Of a DNA stretch of 6,377 nucleotides, positions 1 to 6,164 are shown piece by piece. Source of the stretch: Thermoplasmata archaeon (GTDB lineage: Archaea; Thermoplasmatota; Thermoplasmata; Lutacidiplasmatales; UBA184). The stretch lies in the NCBI GenBank assembly GCA_022749905.1, contig JAKIWU010000079.1, forward strand, positions 1 through 6,377. The letters are read 5' to 3'. Every line of letters begins with the position of its first letter. Position 1 is the first letter of the stretch. The notes beneath the pieces are model-generated. The model had not been told where the DNA came from. It saw nothing but the letters and a program-made list of their open reading frames with translations, and did no database searches. A program made the translations under genes and the position numbers.

Positions 1-103
1 CCGTCGACACGAGGTTCGGCGTGAGCGCGATCAACGTGAGAAGCAGCACCGAGATCGCGACGAGAGGGAGGGGAAACGCGTCGCGAAGACGCCTACCCCG
101 CAT
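1..103 (-). CDS. N-terminal fragment of an unidentified membrane or exported protein
   Basis: On the minus strand an ATG at 103-101 overlaps the TGA of the flavin prenyltransferase gene as ATGA, and the frame stays open to the window edge, giving 34 codons. The N-terminus begins MRGRRLRD, a basic stretch. A hydrophobic segment of about 17 residues follows (around residues 10-27, ending LLLTLIAL), then TPNLVST. This basic-then-hydrophobic layout fits a signal peptide or first transmembrane helix with the N-terminus inside. The stop/start overlap suggests the gene is co-transcribed and translationally coupled with ubiX. Too little is present to name the family. UbiA-type prenyltransferases and UbiD decarboxylases often neighbour ubiX, but nothing here is diagnostic of either, and UbiD is soluble. 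The call rests on the overlap and the hydrophobic profile. Confidence 0.6.
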   Translation of the reverse strand, partial: MRGRRLRDAFPLPLVAISVLLLTLIALTPNLVST

Positions 104-663
104 CACGTACCGGCACCTTCTTTCCAACCCTTGTACAAGTGGTGGGGGACCTCGAACTGATCGAGGATCTTTCCGGCCAGATAGTCCGTCTGCTCTTCGA
201 CGGTTCGCGCATGGAGGTAGTACGGCGGACTTGCCACGAGGATCACCACGCCGAGCTCCGCGAGGGTCGAGAGGTGTCGCAGGAGGATGGCGTCCATCGG
301 GGTCTCGCGGGGGACGACGACGAGCCGACGGTGTTCCTTCAGGTGGACGTGCGCCGCCCGGGTGAGGAGGGTGTCGGCGAGCCCGAGGGCGATCTTCGCC
401 GCAGTGTTCGACGAGCAGGGGACGACCACCATCCCCCGCGTGCGGAACGAGCCGCTCGAGATCGGGGCGGAGAGGTCGCCGTCCGAGTGTGTCGCACTCG
501 CGAGCCGCGCGAGGGCCTCCGGCGTCCCCGCCAGCTCCTCCTGGATCACCGCGCGGGCGCCGTTCGAGACCACGAGATGGACCGGCACCGAAGCCGCCGC
601 GAGACCGTCGAGGACGCGCTGGGCGATGGGTGCCCCGGACGCTCCCGAGACGCCAACGACCAT
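103..663 (-). CDS. ubiX: Flavin prenyltransferase, UbiX/Pad1 family
   Basis: This enzyme transfers a dimethylallyl group to reduced FMN, making prenylated FMN, the cofactor of UbiD-type decarboxylases. It is a soluble flavoprotein, usually dodecameric. The 186-residue length is normal for the family. Visible motifs are the N-terminal GVSGASG FMN-binding loop (residues 4-10), SSGSFRT (69-75), PCSSNT (82-87), LLTRAAHVHLKE (99-110) and the signature PRETPM (118-123). Counterparts of the phosphate-binding residues of Pseudomonas UbiX appear at a constant offset of 20: K109, R119, E120 and Y149. The last position, Arg in Pseudomonas, is K165 here. The ATG at 663 puts the glycine-rich loop at its usual place. 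Upstream there is no Shine-Dalgarno sequence, which suggests a short-leader or leaderless message. Its partner decarboxylase is not in the window. The quinone, archaeal mevalonate or other UbiD pathway cannot be decided from this gene alone. Confidence 0.95.
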   Translation of the reverse strand: MVVGVSGASGAPIAQRVLDGLAAASVPVHLVVSNGARAVIQEELAGTPEALARLASATHSDGDLSAPISSGSFRTRGMVVVPCSSNTAAKIALGLADTLLTRAAHVHLKEHRRLVVVPRETPMDAILLRHLSTLAELGVVILVASPPYYLHARTVEEQTDYLAGKILDQFEVPHHLYKGWKEGAGT

Positions 664-741
664 AGGTAGGGATTCGGACAGCTTCGCTCCCCCGGACTTA
701 TCTCCTTCATCGGGTGCCTCGATAAGACGGTTCGCGCCACG
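664..741. promoter_or_regulatory. Divergent intergenic region with candidate promoters for ubiX and the thiolase gene
   Basis: This 78-bp gap separates two divergently transcribed genes, so it should hold both promoters. A perfect 6-bp inverted pair, CTTATC (697-702) and GATAAG (721-726), is the most A/T-rich part. Read leftward, GATAAGT at 703-697 lies about 37 bases before the ubiX start, which would place transcription initiation near 674 and leave a leader of about 11 bases. Read rightward, the same element would initiate near 725, about 17 bases before the thiolase ATG. The second copy at 721-726 is too close to that ATG for a normal TATA position. Neither gene has a clear Shine-Dalgarno sequence. 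The boxes are weak matches to the archaeal TATA consensus, so exact promoter positions are uncertain. Confidence 0.35.
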
Positions 742-1905
742 ATGTCACGTCGTAGAGCCGCCGTGGTCGGCGCGGGTCACACGCGATTCGGCGCGCTTGC
801 CGAAGGACCGCGCGCTCTCCTCCGCCAGGCCGTGGACGCAGCGGTCACCAGCGTCGATCGAGGCTTCGATCGTTCGTCCATCGGAGAGGGGTTTCTCGGG
901 ACGCTCGGCTTCTCGGGATGGCAGCTCGGGAACTCCTCGGCGATCCTCGCCGAGGAGGCGCGGATCCCCCGGGTTCCGGTGTCGCGGGTCGAGAATGCGT
1001 GCGCCTCGGCCGGCTTCGCGTTGCGTGCCGCGATTCGCGCGATCGAGAGCGGGGCGCAGGACGTCGTCCTGGTCGCCGGGCTCGAGAAGATGACCGACGC
1101 GCCTTCGACGCGTCGACGGTACTGGCTCGGCGTCTCGGGGGACACAGAATGGGAGCGCCTCGCCGGCCTCACCTTCGCAGGAGTGTACGGGCTCATGGCG
1201 TCCGTCTACCTCGCGCAGCACCACGTGCTCCCGGAAGCCCTCGCCGAGGTGGCCGCGAAGAACCACGCCCACGGGGCGTTGAACCCGAATGCGCAGTTCC
1301 AGAAACCGGTCACGCGCGAGCAGGTGCTTGCGTCGCCGTTCGTTGCGGACCCCTTGAGGCTTCTCGATTGCTGCCCCGTGACCGACGGCGCCGCGGCCCT
1401 CCTCCTCGCCGGCGAGGAGAAAGCTCACGCGTTCACCGACACACCGGTCTACGTCGCCGGCGACGGCGCGGGTTCGGACTCCCTTGCCCTCCAGGACCGA
1501 GGCTCGTTGACGAGCCTGGCCGCAACACGGCGTGCGGCGGACGAGGCGTTCCGACGCTCCGCCCTCGATCGATCGGCGATCGACTTCCTCGAGGTCCACG
1601 ACTGCTTCACGATCGCGGAGCTCCTCGCGCTCGAGGATCTCGGCTACGCACCCCCCGGCGGCGCGGCCGCGCTCGAGCTCTCCGGGGCGACGCGGCTTGG
1701 TGGCTCGCGCCCGGTCAATCCGGATGGCGGGTTGAAGGCGAAGGGTCACCCCATTGGGGCAACGGGTGCAAGTCAGGCCTACGAGGCTTTCGTGCAACTG
1801 CGTGGCTCGGCGGGGGCGCGTCAGGTGCGGGGCGCCGAGCGAGCCCTGACCCACAACGTGGGGGGTTCCGGTGCGAGCGCCACGGTGACCGTGTTCACGG
1901 TGTAG
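742..1905 (+). CDS. Acetoacetyl-CoA thiolase, archaeal SCP2-type (mevalonate pathway)
   Basis: This cytoplasmic enzyme condenses two acetyl-CoA into acetoacetyl-CoA, the first step toward HMG-CoA and isoprenoid lipids. Its 387 residues match the archaeal SCP2-type family. The N-terminus carries VVGAGHTRFG (8-17). The nucleophilic cysteine is C87 in ENACASAG (84-91). LVAGLEKMTD (110-119), AAKNH (171-175), VADPLRLLDCCPV-DGAAAL (201-220), EVHDCFTIAE (284-293, H286 and C288), NPDGGLKAKGHPIGATG (326-342, catalytic H336) and the C-terminal THNVGGSGA (370-378) are all intact. From memory it aligns nearly end to end with methanogen thiolases that complex with HMG-CoA synthase and a DUF35 protein. The next gene, nine bases downstream, contains DUF35, which strengthens this assignment. 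The ATG at 742 is the natural start, because later in-frame starts would cut the first beta strand. Another acyl-CoA thiolase activity cannot be excluded. Confidence 0.93.
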   Translation: MSRRRAAVVGAGHTRFGALAEGPRALLRQAVDAAVTSVDRGFDRSSIGEGFLGTLGFSGWQLGNSSAILAEEARIPRVPVSRVENACASAGFALRAAIRAIESGAQDVVLVAGLEKMTDAPSTRRRYWLGVSGDTEWERLAGLTFAGVYGLMASVYLAQHHVLPEALAEVAAKNHAHGALNPNAQFQKPVTREQVLASPFVADPLRLLDCCPVTDGAAALLLAGEEKAHAFTDTPVYVAGDGAGSDSLALQDRGSLTSLAATRRAADEAFRRSALDRSAIDFLEVHDCFTIAELLALEDLGYAPPGGAAALELSGATRLGGSRPVNPDGGLKAKGHPIGATGASQAYEAFVQLRGSAGARQVRGAERALTHNVGGSGASATVTVFTV

Positions 1906-1910
1906 GGAGG
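1905..1910 (+). promoter_or_regulatory. Shine-Dalgarno site of the DUF35 fusion gene
   Basis: GGGAGG begins at the last base of the thiolase stop codon and ends four bases before the GTG at 1915. It supports the GTG start and implies translation from the thiolase transcript. Confidence 0.6.
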
Positions 1911-1914
1911 AATC

Positions 1915-3312
1915 GTGCGGGCGATCATCGCTGGGGCGGTGGCACTCCCCAAGGCGAGGTTCGGCAGCGTCGCCGTCTTTGCGCCCGACGAGGACGCGTT
2001 CACGTTGGCCGTCGAAGCGGCGGACCGACTTCCCGGGATCGACACATCGCGCGTGGAAACCCTGCACCTTGTGGGACCCCTACCTTCCTCGCTCCCCGAT
2101 GCCTTTCCAGATGCCTTGGGGACTCGAACGCTCGGGGCCATCCGGTACGCGCCCGGACCCGCGGGGCTGTGGGCTGCTGTCGAAGCAGCGAATGCGGGTT
2201 CGAAACCCGAGTCCATCGACCTCATCCTCGCATTCGACCCGGGCCGTTCGCCGATCGGTTCGAGTGCGCCCGAGGAGGATACCGCACTGGCTGCCTTGGC
2301 GGTGACCGAGGGGGTCGGGCTCCGCCTGACCGGCCGTACGATCACAACCTCGAGCTCGTCGCGTCCTCGCCGGAGCCGCACCAAGGGCTCATCCCGCCCC
2401 GCCAGGCCCGAGGACGTTTCCGGAACACTTCCGCCGATCTGGATCCGGCGTGAACTGGTCCAGACCCCTGATGGTAATGGAAACGAGGCTCAGGGTCGAC
2501 CGAACCTCGCGGACCGCGCCGCAGGTCCGGGTCCGCACCGGCCGAACCTGCTGCCGATCATCGAGGCCTTGCGCGAGATTGGCGCGGGACGGGGTACACC
2601 CGACGCGGTCGCCCTCGTCGATCCTCTACCGCTCGGAGCGGAGACGGTGACCTTCGAATCGACGGCGCCCATTGCGTGGACCTCCCCTCTGGAACCCGCA
2701 TCCTCTCGCGGGATGCAGAGCGAGTCGGCGGCGCTCGACCGGACGGGGTCGGTACCGGCGGCGATCTCCGAAGGTGCGTATGTTCCTCGTTCTACCTACC
2801 TCGCAAATCGCCCAAGCCGGTGGCGGCTCGCGGCGGAAGAGTGCGGCGCGTGCAACGCGATCAGCTTCCCCCTTCGCGGGGAATGTCGAACGTGTGGACG
2901 GTCGGATCGGATGCGTCGGATCGAGCTCCCGCGACAGGGACTCGTTGTCGAGGCTTCCACCACGATCCGGCCCGGCGCTCAGCCGACGGAGGTCGACCAT
3001 CAGGTCGCGCAGACCGGACCGTACAGCGTCCTCATCGCACGGGCCCACCCGTCCGTTCGCATCACGGTCCAGTTGACCGATTCTCCGGCCGGGGCCATCC
3101 GAATGGGAGACACCGTGGATCTCGTGTTGCGACGCGTCTACCCGATGGAAGGGGAATGGCGGTACGGTTTGAAGGCCATCCCCGCCGCGCGAGAGGGCCC
3201 GCCCCCCCCGCGAGTGCCGACGGGCCCACATGACGATCCGGTGGGAAGGACGCGCGAAACCCCGCTCTCGAAGCGCCCGAAGGGTTCGAGGAGTCCCCGG
3301 CAGGCAAGCTAA
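1915..3312 (+). CDS. Degenerate HMG-CoA-synthase-like domain fused to DUF35 (zinc ribbon plus OB-fold)
   Basis: The protein has 465 residues. Residues 1-135 follow archaeal HMG-CoA synthase: FAPDEDAFTLAVEAA (22-36) matches the conserved PDED-T-AVEAA segment. At the three catalytic positions, however, the Glu region reads VGPLP (53-57), the Cys motif reads YAPGPAG (78-84, Pro80 replacing Cys) and the His motif reads LVDPLPL (234-240). Most of the fold after that is missing. Residues about 288-423 form a full DUF35 domain: AYVPRSTYL, the PSRWR lead-in (300-304), a zinc ribbon C310-x2-C313-x10-C324-x2-C327, and an OB-fold ending RRVYP-EGEWRYGLKAIP (406-423). DUF35 proteins bridge thiolase and HMG-CoA synthase and bind CoA. 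I infer a non-catalytic partner of the upstream thiolase. A Ser/Arg-rich stretch (145-166) may be a linker or a sequence error. The 42-residue basic tail lies outside the domain. The DUF35 call is firm; the synthase ancestry is moderate. Confidence 0.85.
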   Translation: MRAIIAGAVALPKARFGSVAVFAPDEDAFTLAVEAADRLPGIDTSRVETLHLVGPLPSSLPDAFPDALGTRTLGAIRYAPGPAGLWAAVEAANAGSKPESIDLILAFDPGRSPIGSSAPEEDTALAALAVTEGVGLRLTGRTITTSSSSRPRRSRTKGSSRPARPEDVSGTLPPIWIRRELVQTPDGNGNEAQGRPNLADRAAGPGPHRPNLLPIIEALREIGAGRGTPDAVALVDPLPLGAETVTFESTAPIAWTSPLEPASSRGMQSESAALDRTGSVPAAISEGAYVPRSTYLANRPSRWRLAAEECGACNAISFPLRGECRTCGRSDRMRRIELPRQGLVVEASTTIRPGAQPTEVDHQVAQTGPYSVLIARAHPSVRITVQLTDSPAGAIRMGDTVDLVLRRVYPMEGEWRYGLKAIPAAREGPPPPRVPTGPHDDPVGRTRETPLSKRPKGSRSPRQAS

Positions 3313-3318
3313 TTCGGA

Positions 3319-3346
3319 CCGCGCGCTCTCCGTCTCGAGGGCGCGG
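3319..3346 (+). other. Possible hairpin after the thiolase-DUF35 pair
   Basis: CCGCGC (3319-3324) pairs with GCGCGG (3341-3346). After one G/G mismatch, CTC (3326-3328) pairs with GAG (3337-3339), leaving an 8-base loop. It begins seven bases after the stop codon of the DUF35 gene and lies within the 67-bp gap before the preferred start of the next gene. No T-tract follows, so it is not a typical archaeal terminator. In DNA this GC-rich a stem of this size can arise by chance. Confidence 0.25.
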
Positions 3347-3364
3347 AACGCGGACGCCCTGAGG

Positions 3365-3369
3365 GGAGG
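3365..3369 (+). promoter_or_regulatory. Shine-Dalgarno-like site favouring the GTG start at 3380
   Basis: GGAGG within GAGGGGAGGG (3361-3370) ends ten bases before the GTG at 3380. It supports this start over the in-frame ATG at 3230, which lies inside the preceding gene and has no such site. Confidence 0.45.
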
Positions 3370-3379
3370 GTCGAACCCG

Positions 3380-5512
3380 GTGACGCCGGTCTCGTGGCAC
3401 CGCTCGAGCCGGAGACTCTCAGGGTTGCGACGGCTAGCAACGTGCTCGGCCGTGATTGTCGCTGCGCTCGCGGCCACTGCCGTGTACGGTGGTGCGGGGC
3501 CCTCATCGGGGCCGTCAGTTCGTCCAGCGCCGATCCACGTGATTCTCGCGTCGGACTCCCGACCCTCTCCGGACAGATCCGACAGCGCTGCACTCCCGTC
3601 GTCGACCCCGCTCCAACTCTCGATCCGAGTCGAACCTGCGACGGTTTGCGCCGGAGACACCCCGCTCTGTCCGGCTGGAACTGGCCAGGCGCTGGTCAGC
3701 CTCACGGCATCCGCTGTGAGCCCCGGCGTGGGCTCTTGGCCCGCGGTACAGCTCGTCTTCGTCCTCGAGACCACGCCGTACGACGGCGTGTATGATCCAT
3801 CGGCGCACGACCCCGGACGGGATGCGTGTGCCCTTCGAGGAGCGACCCTGTGCGAGGAATCGAATGGAATCCCGTTCTTCGTTGCAAACGCCCAAGCGAT
3901 CGCGGACGGGATCGCCGCACGCCACCCTGAGTCGAATGTGTCGTTCGCGCTCGTCGATTATTTCGCGACCGGGGCTGCGGACAACGATCCGGACGGCTCG
4001 TCCTACCATGTCGATGTCGGCACCTTCGTCGCTCCAAGCGGATTCGGAACCGCTGTCCGGACCACGTTTCAATCGACGGTGCTCTCGGGGGGTTACGTGT
4101 ATTCCGATTCGGATCTCTCGGACAACGTGCTGACCTCGTCGTCGATCACCGCCCTCTACGGCGCGCTCCTGGGGGACGGCCTCGGTTGGTCGCCTCGTGC
4201 GCACCACGTCCTCGTATGGTTGGGAAGCACGGCGCCCCAGGATCCGGCCTACGCTCAGGCATACCTCGTCGGACCGAGCGATCATGCCAATGCGAGTTCG
4301 ACTTGCGAACCGGCCCACGCGTTCGGGAGCGGCGCGAGCCCGCGATGCGAGGGCTGGTTCGCCTCCCAGGATGGGAACATCTCGGACTCGATCGCCGCCT
4401 TCGCTGGGCAGTCCTCCTCGTGCGAGGCCTCGCTCGGCGCGGCGTGCACGATCGATGCGATCGATCTGTACTCCACGCCGACGGACGCGTCCTCCCCCGG
4501 CTGGCCGTGCAGCTCGCTGACGGAGACGGCCGGCGGTTGCCCTTCGGGAGCGACCGTTCGGCAGAATGTCGCGGGCATCCTCAACGCCGGGTGCGATATC
4601 GCCGCTGCCACCGGGGGCACCTGGGATGGACCGTCCGGATACCGGTGCGTTCGTTCGACGTTCGGGCCCGGCTCCCTCACCCCGACCTTTGTGGGCGCGA
4701 GCGCAGCAGCGCCTCGTCTCGACAATCCGAGCCTTCTCCTGGCTCTCGGTCGGGTCGGATTCGGCGAGCCGCCCGCATCCGAGGTCGCGCTCGGCGCAAA
4801 CCAGCCGATCTTCCAGTTCGTTCCGTTCGGAGCCGTCGAAGTCCTCGCTGGCCAGACCGCGACCCCGCGCTGCACGATCGCCGACGGAACTCCGTTCCCA
4901 TGGTGTGGCCGGGAGCTCGGCCATGCCCTGGGCGGGACGGCGATGATCTTCACGTGGAACTGGAGCGACGCGCCCTCGCACAACGCGATGACAACGGGAG
5001 ACCAGTGGAGCGTCTCCTTCCTCGTCGAGGTGACAGGAGGCCCGTATCGAACGGTACCGGTGGACGCCTGCGTCAGCCTCGGGTGTCTCGCGGACGGGGG
5101 CGGTTCGGTCGCGGGAGAGTTCGCTTGGGCAGCCTATCGAACACCGACTTCGCCGGGTATCGCAGTCACCACGTTTCCCTTGGCGGAGGTCACGGTCGAG
5201 CCCTCGGAGCAGGGCTGGACCGCCACGAACCCACTGCCCGTGCTCGGAGGGCCGCCGTCGAGCTCGGCCCCCGTCCCGCCCCTCGCGGGGATCGGATCGA
5301 TCGCCCAGGTCCTTCCAGGAGGGTTTGCGCTCCTCTCGATCCCGGCCGTGATGGCCGGGACGCTCGCCGCAGGTCTTGCCCGGACGATGATCCGCACCGC
5401 GAGGATCGCAACTCCCGTGAAAACGCCCGCCCGAGTCGCACCCGCACGGAGTTCCGCGTTCGAGATGGATCGCGAGGCCGAGTCCGGCGACTACACCTGG
5501 CATTTCGAATGA
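3380..5512 (+). CDS. Exported, membrane-anchored, cysteine-rich VWA-like protein of unknown function
   Basis: From the GTG at 3380 the product has 710 residues. Basic residues (RRLSGLRR, 11-18) precede a hydrophobic stretch (19-38), a typical signal peptide. A low-complexity Ser/Pro region follows. Residues about 122-300 resemble a von Willebrand factor A fold: strand VQLVFVLETT (123-132), helix SSITALYGALLG (253-264) and strand HHVLVWLGST (275-284). The metal-site DxSxS is replaced by ETT, and the later Asp is also absent. The ectodomain holds 16 cysteines, an even number, suggesting disulfides, and four N-glycosylation sequons (N186, N304, N333, N527). A second, probably beta-rich region spans about 460-605. 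A Pro/Ser linker (624-636), one transmembrane helix (644-667) and a basic cytoplasmic tail ending in acidic residues close the protein. It is probably anchored outside the cell by its C-terminus. The in-frame ATG at 3230 would add 50 Arg-rich residues with poor third-position GC and overlap the previous gene by 83 bases. Confidence 0.8.
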   Translation: MTPVSWHRSSRRLSGLRRLATCSAVIVAALAATAVYGGAGPSSGPSVRPAPIHVILASDSRPSPDRSDSAALPSSTPLQLSIRVEPATVCAGDTPLCPAGTGQALVSLTASAVSPGVGSWPAVQLVFVLETTPYDGVYDPSAHDPGRDACALRGATLCEESNGIPFFVANAQAIADGIAARHPESNVSFALVDYFATGAADNDPDGSSYHVDVGTFVAPSGFGTAVRTTFQSTVLSGGYVYSDSDLSDNVLTSSSITALYGALLGDGLGWSPRAHHVLVWLGSTAPQDPAYAQAYLVGPSDHANASSTCEPAHAFGSGASPRCEGWFASQDGNISDSIAAFAGQSSSCEASLGAACTIDAIDLYSTPTDASSPGWPCSSLTETAGGCPSGATVRQNVAGILNAGCDIAAATGGTWDGPSGYRCVRSTFGPGSLTPTFVGASAAAPRLDNPSLLLALGRVGFGEPPASEVALGANQPIFQFVPFGAVEVLAGQTATPRCTIADGTPFPWCGRELGHALGGTAMIFTWNWSDAPSHNAMTTGDQWSVSFLVEVTGGPYRTVPVDACVSLGCLADGGGSVAGEFAWAAYRTPTSPGIAVTTFPLAEVTVEPSEQGWTATNPLPVLGGPPSSSAPVPPLAGIGSIAQVLPGGFALLSIPAVMAGTLAAGLARTMIRTARIATPVKTPARVAPARSSAFEMDREAESGDYTWHFE

Positions 5513-5522
5513 CGGGGGGTGC

Positions 5523-5572
5523 GGTCCTCCCGATCGCGGGTTCCAAGCTTGAGACGCGGTCAGGGTAGGACC
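5523..5572 (+). other. 16-bp bulged hairpin in the gap before the 182-residue gene
   Basis: GGTCCT (5523-5528) pairs with AGGACC (5567-5572). CCC (5529-5531) pairs with GGG (5563-5565). GATCGCG (5532-5538) pairs with CGCGGTC (5555-5561) with one G-U pair. The only interruptions are single-base bulges at T5566 and A5562. The 16-base loop contains the palindrome CAAGCTTG. It starts ten bases after the stop of the VWA-like gene and ends 43 bases before the next ATG. No T-tract follows. It could be a 3' end processing or stability element, a 5' leader structure of the next gene, or a small structured RNA. Confidence 0.5.
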
Positions 5573-5615
5573 TAAGGGGGCGGGAGGCTCGCGGGGGCTG
5601 AGGGTCTCGTCGCTG

Positions 5616-6164
5616 ATGGAAGACAAGGTGCGCGCCCTCGGCTCCGATGGGCGCCTCAACGAGGTCCAGCGAGGCTACGTCCTGCAGCTGACGTTGGCGG
5701 AGGAGAAGGGCGAAGCGGGAACGATCGCGGTTCTCGGTGCCTCGAAGACGCTCGCCGACTGCCTCGTGAGCCTTGTCGGGGAGGACGCGTCCCGCCCCGA
5801 GGCGACGAAGCGCGTGCCCGATTGGACCGCGGAGGAAGTCGCGACCCGGGTCGCGAAGCCCGCCGTCGTAGCGGGCATCGAGATCGTGCGGAGCATCGAA
5901 GCAGCCGCTTCCCAGGGTCAATTGTACTTCAAGTTCCAAGGCGGGCTCGACGCGACCCTTTCGACCCTCTCCCAGACCCGGCGGTACATCCAGGAACTCC
6001 TCGCGAGCCACCGATGGCCCCTTGCCCCCGGCGAGACCGACCCGGGCGAGATCGTCGAGTCGTTGTACCAGCGAGCTCGGCCTCCCCTCGACGAGTTTTA
6101 CCGGAAGGCCAAGGAAGAGCGCGAGCTCCGTTGGGCCGCGCTCGGTCCCGGACGTCGGCCCTAA
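5616..6164 (+). CDS. Hypothetical protein, 182 residues, upstream of the TBP gene
   Basis: I do not recognise this family. The ATG at 5616 is the only ATG at this end of the frame. A weak GAGGG (5600-5604) lies 11 bases upstream. The sequence is soluble and charged, with no signal peptide or membrane segment, and looks mainly helical. Helix-like stretches include LNEVQRGYVLQLTLAEEKGE (14-33), a small-residue segment TIAVLGASKTLADCLVSL (36-53), VAKPAVVAGIEIVRSIEAA (79-97), TLSQTRRYIQELLASHRW (117-134) and a C-terminal basic helix EFYRKAKEERELRW (160-173). There is one cysteine (C49) and no metal-binding or nucleotide-binding motif. Third-position GC is high throughout, as in the recognised genes, so I take it as a real gene. 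The TBP gene follows 98 bases later with its own promoter, so the two are probably separate transcription units. Confidence 0.75.
   Translation: MEDKVRALGSDGRLNEVQRGYVLQLTLAEEKGEAGTIAVLGASKTLADCLVSLVGEDASRPEATKRVPDWTAEEVATRVAKPAVVAGIEIVRSIEAAASQGQLYFKFQGGLDATLSTLSQTRRYIQELLASHRWPLAPGETDPGEIVESLYQRARPPLDEFYRKAKEERELRWAALGPGRRP

Noticed and set aside
745..2067. Long minus-strand reading frame (440 codons) opposite the thiolase gene
   Set aside because: It is antisense to an enzyme with all motifs intact. Its product is Arg/Gly-rich with no recognisable domain, as expected for open frames opposite GC-rich genes.
918..2453. Plus-strand frame of 511 codons overlapping the thiolase and DUF35 fusion genes
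   Set aside because: It is an Arg-rich out-of-frame reading of two recognised genes. Only its last part (about 2337-2410) looks protein-like, and that is reported as a possible frameshift instead.
3230..3379. Start of the VWA-like protein at the ATG at 3230
   Set aside because: It would overlap the previous gene by 83 bases and add 50 Arg-rich residues before the signal peptide. The first 28 codons have low third-position GC. The GTG at 3380 has a Shine-Dalgarno-like site and places the signal peptide normally.
5534..5560. Possible tRNA T-arm at GGGTTCCAAGC
   Set aside because: The 5-bp stem around the TTCCAAG loop does not pair, and no acceptor, anticodon or D-arm is found nearby.
5523..5572. 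Bulge-helix-bulge intron processing motif in the intergenic hairpin
   Set aside because: The bulges are single bases on the same strand. The archaeal splicing motif needs two 3-base bulges on opposite strands separated by 4 bp.
3515..5659. Very long minus-strand reading frame (714 codons) opposite the VWA-like gene
   Set aside because: The product is Arg-rich and low in hydrophobic segments. The plus-strand frame has a signal peptide, paired cysteines and a membrane anchor, so the minus frame is a composition artefact.
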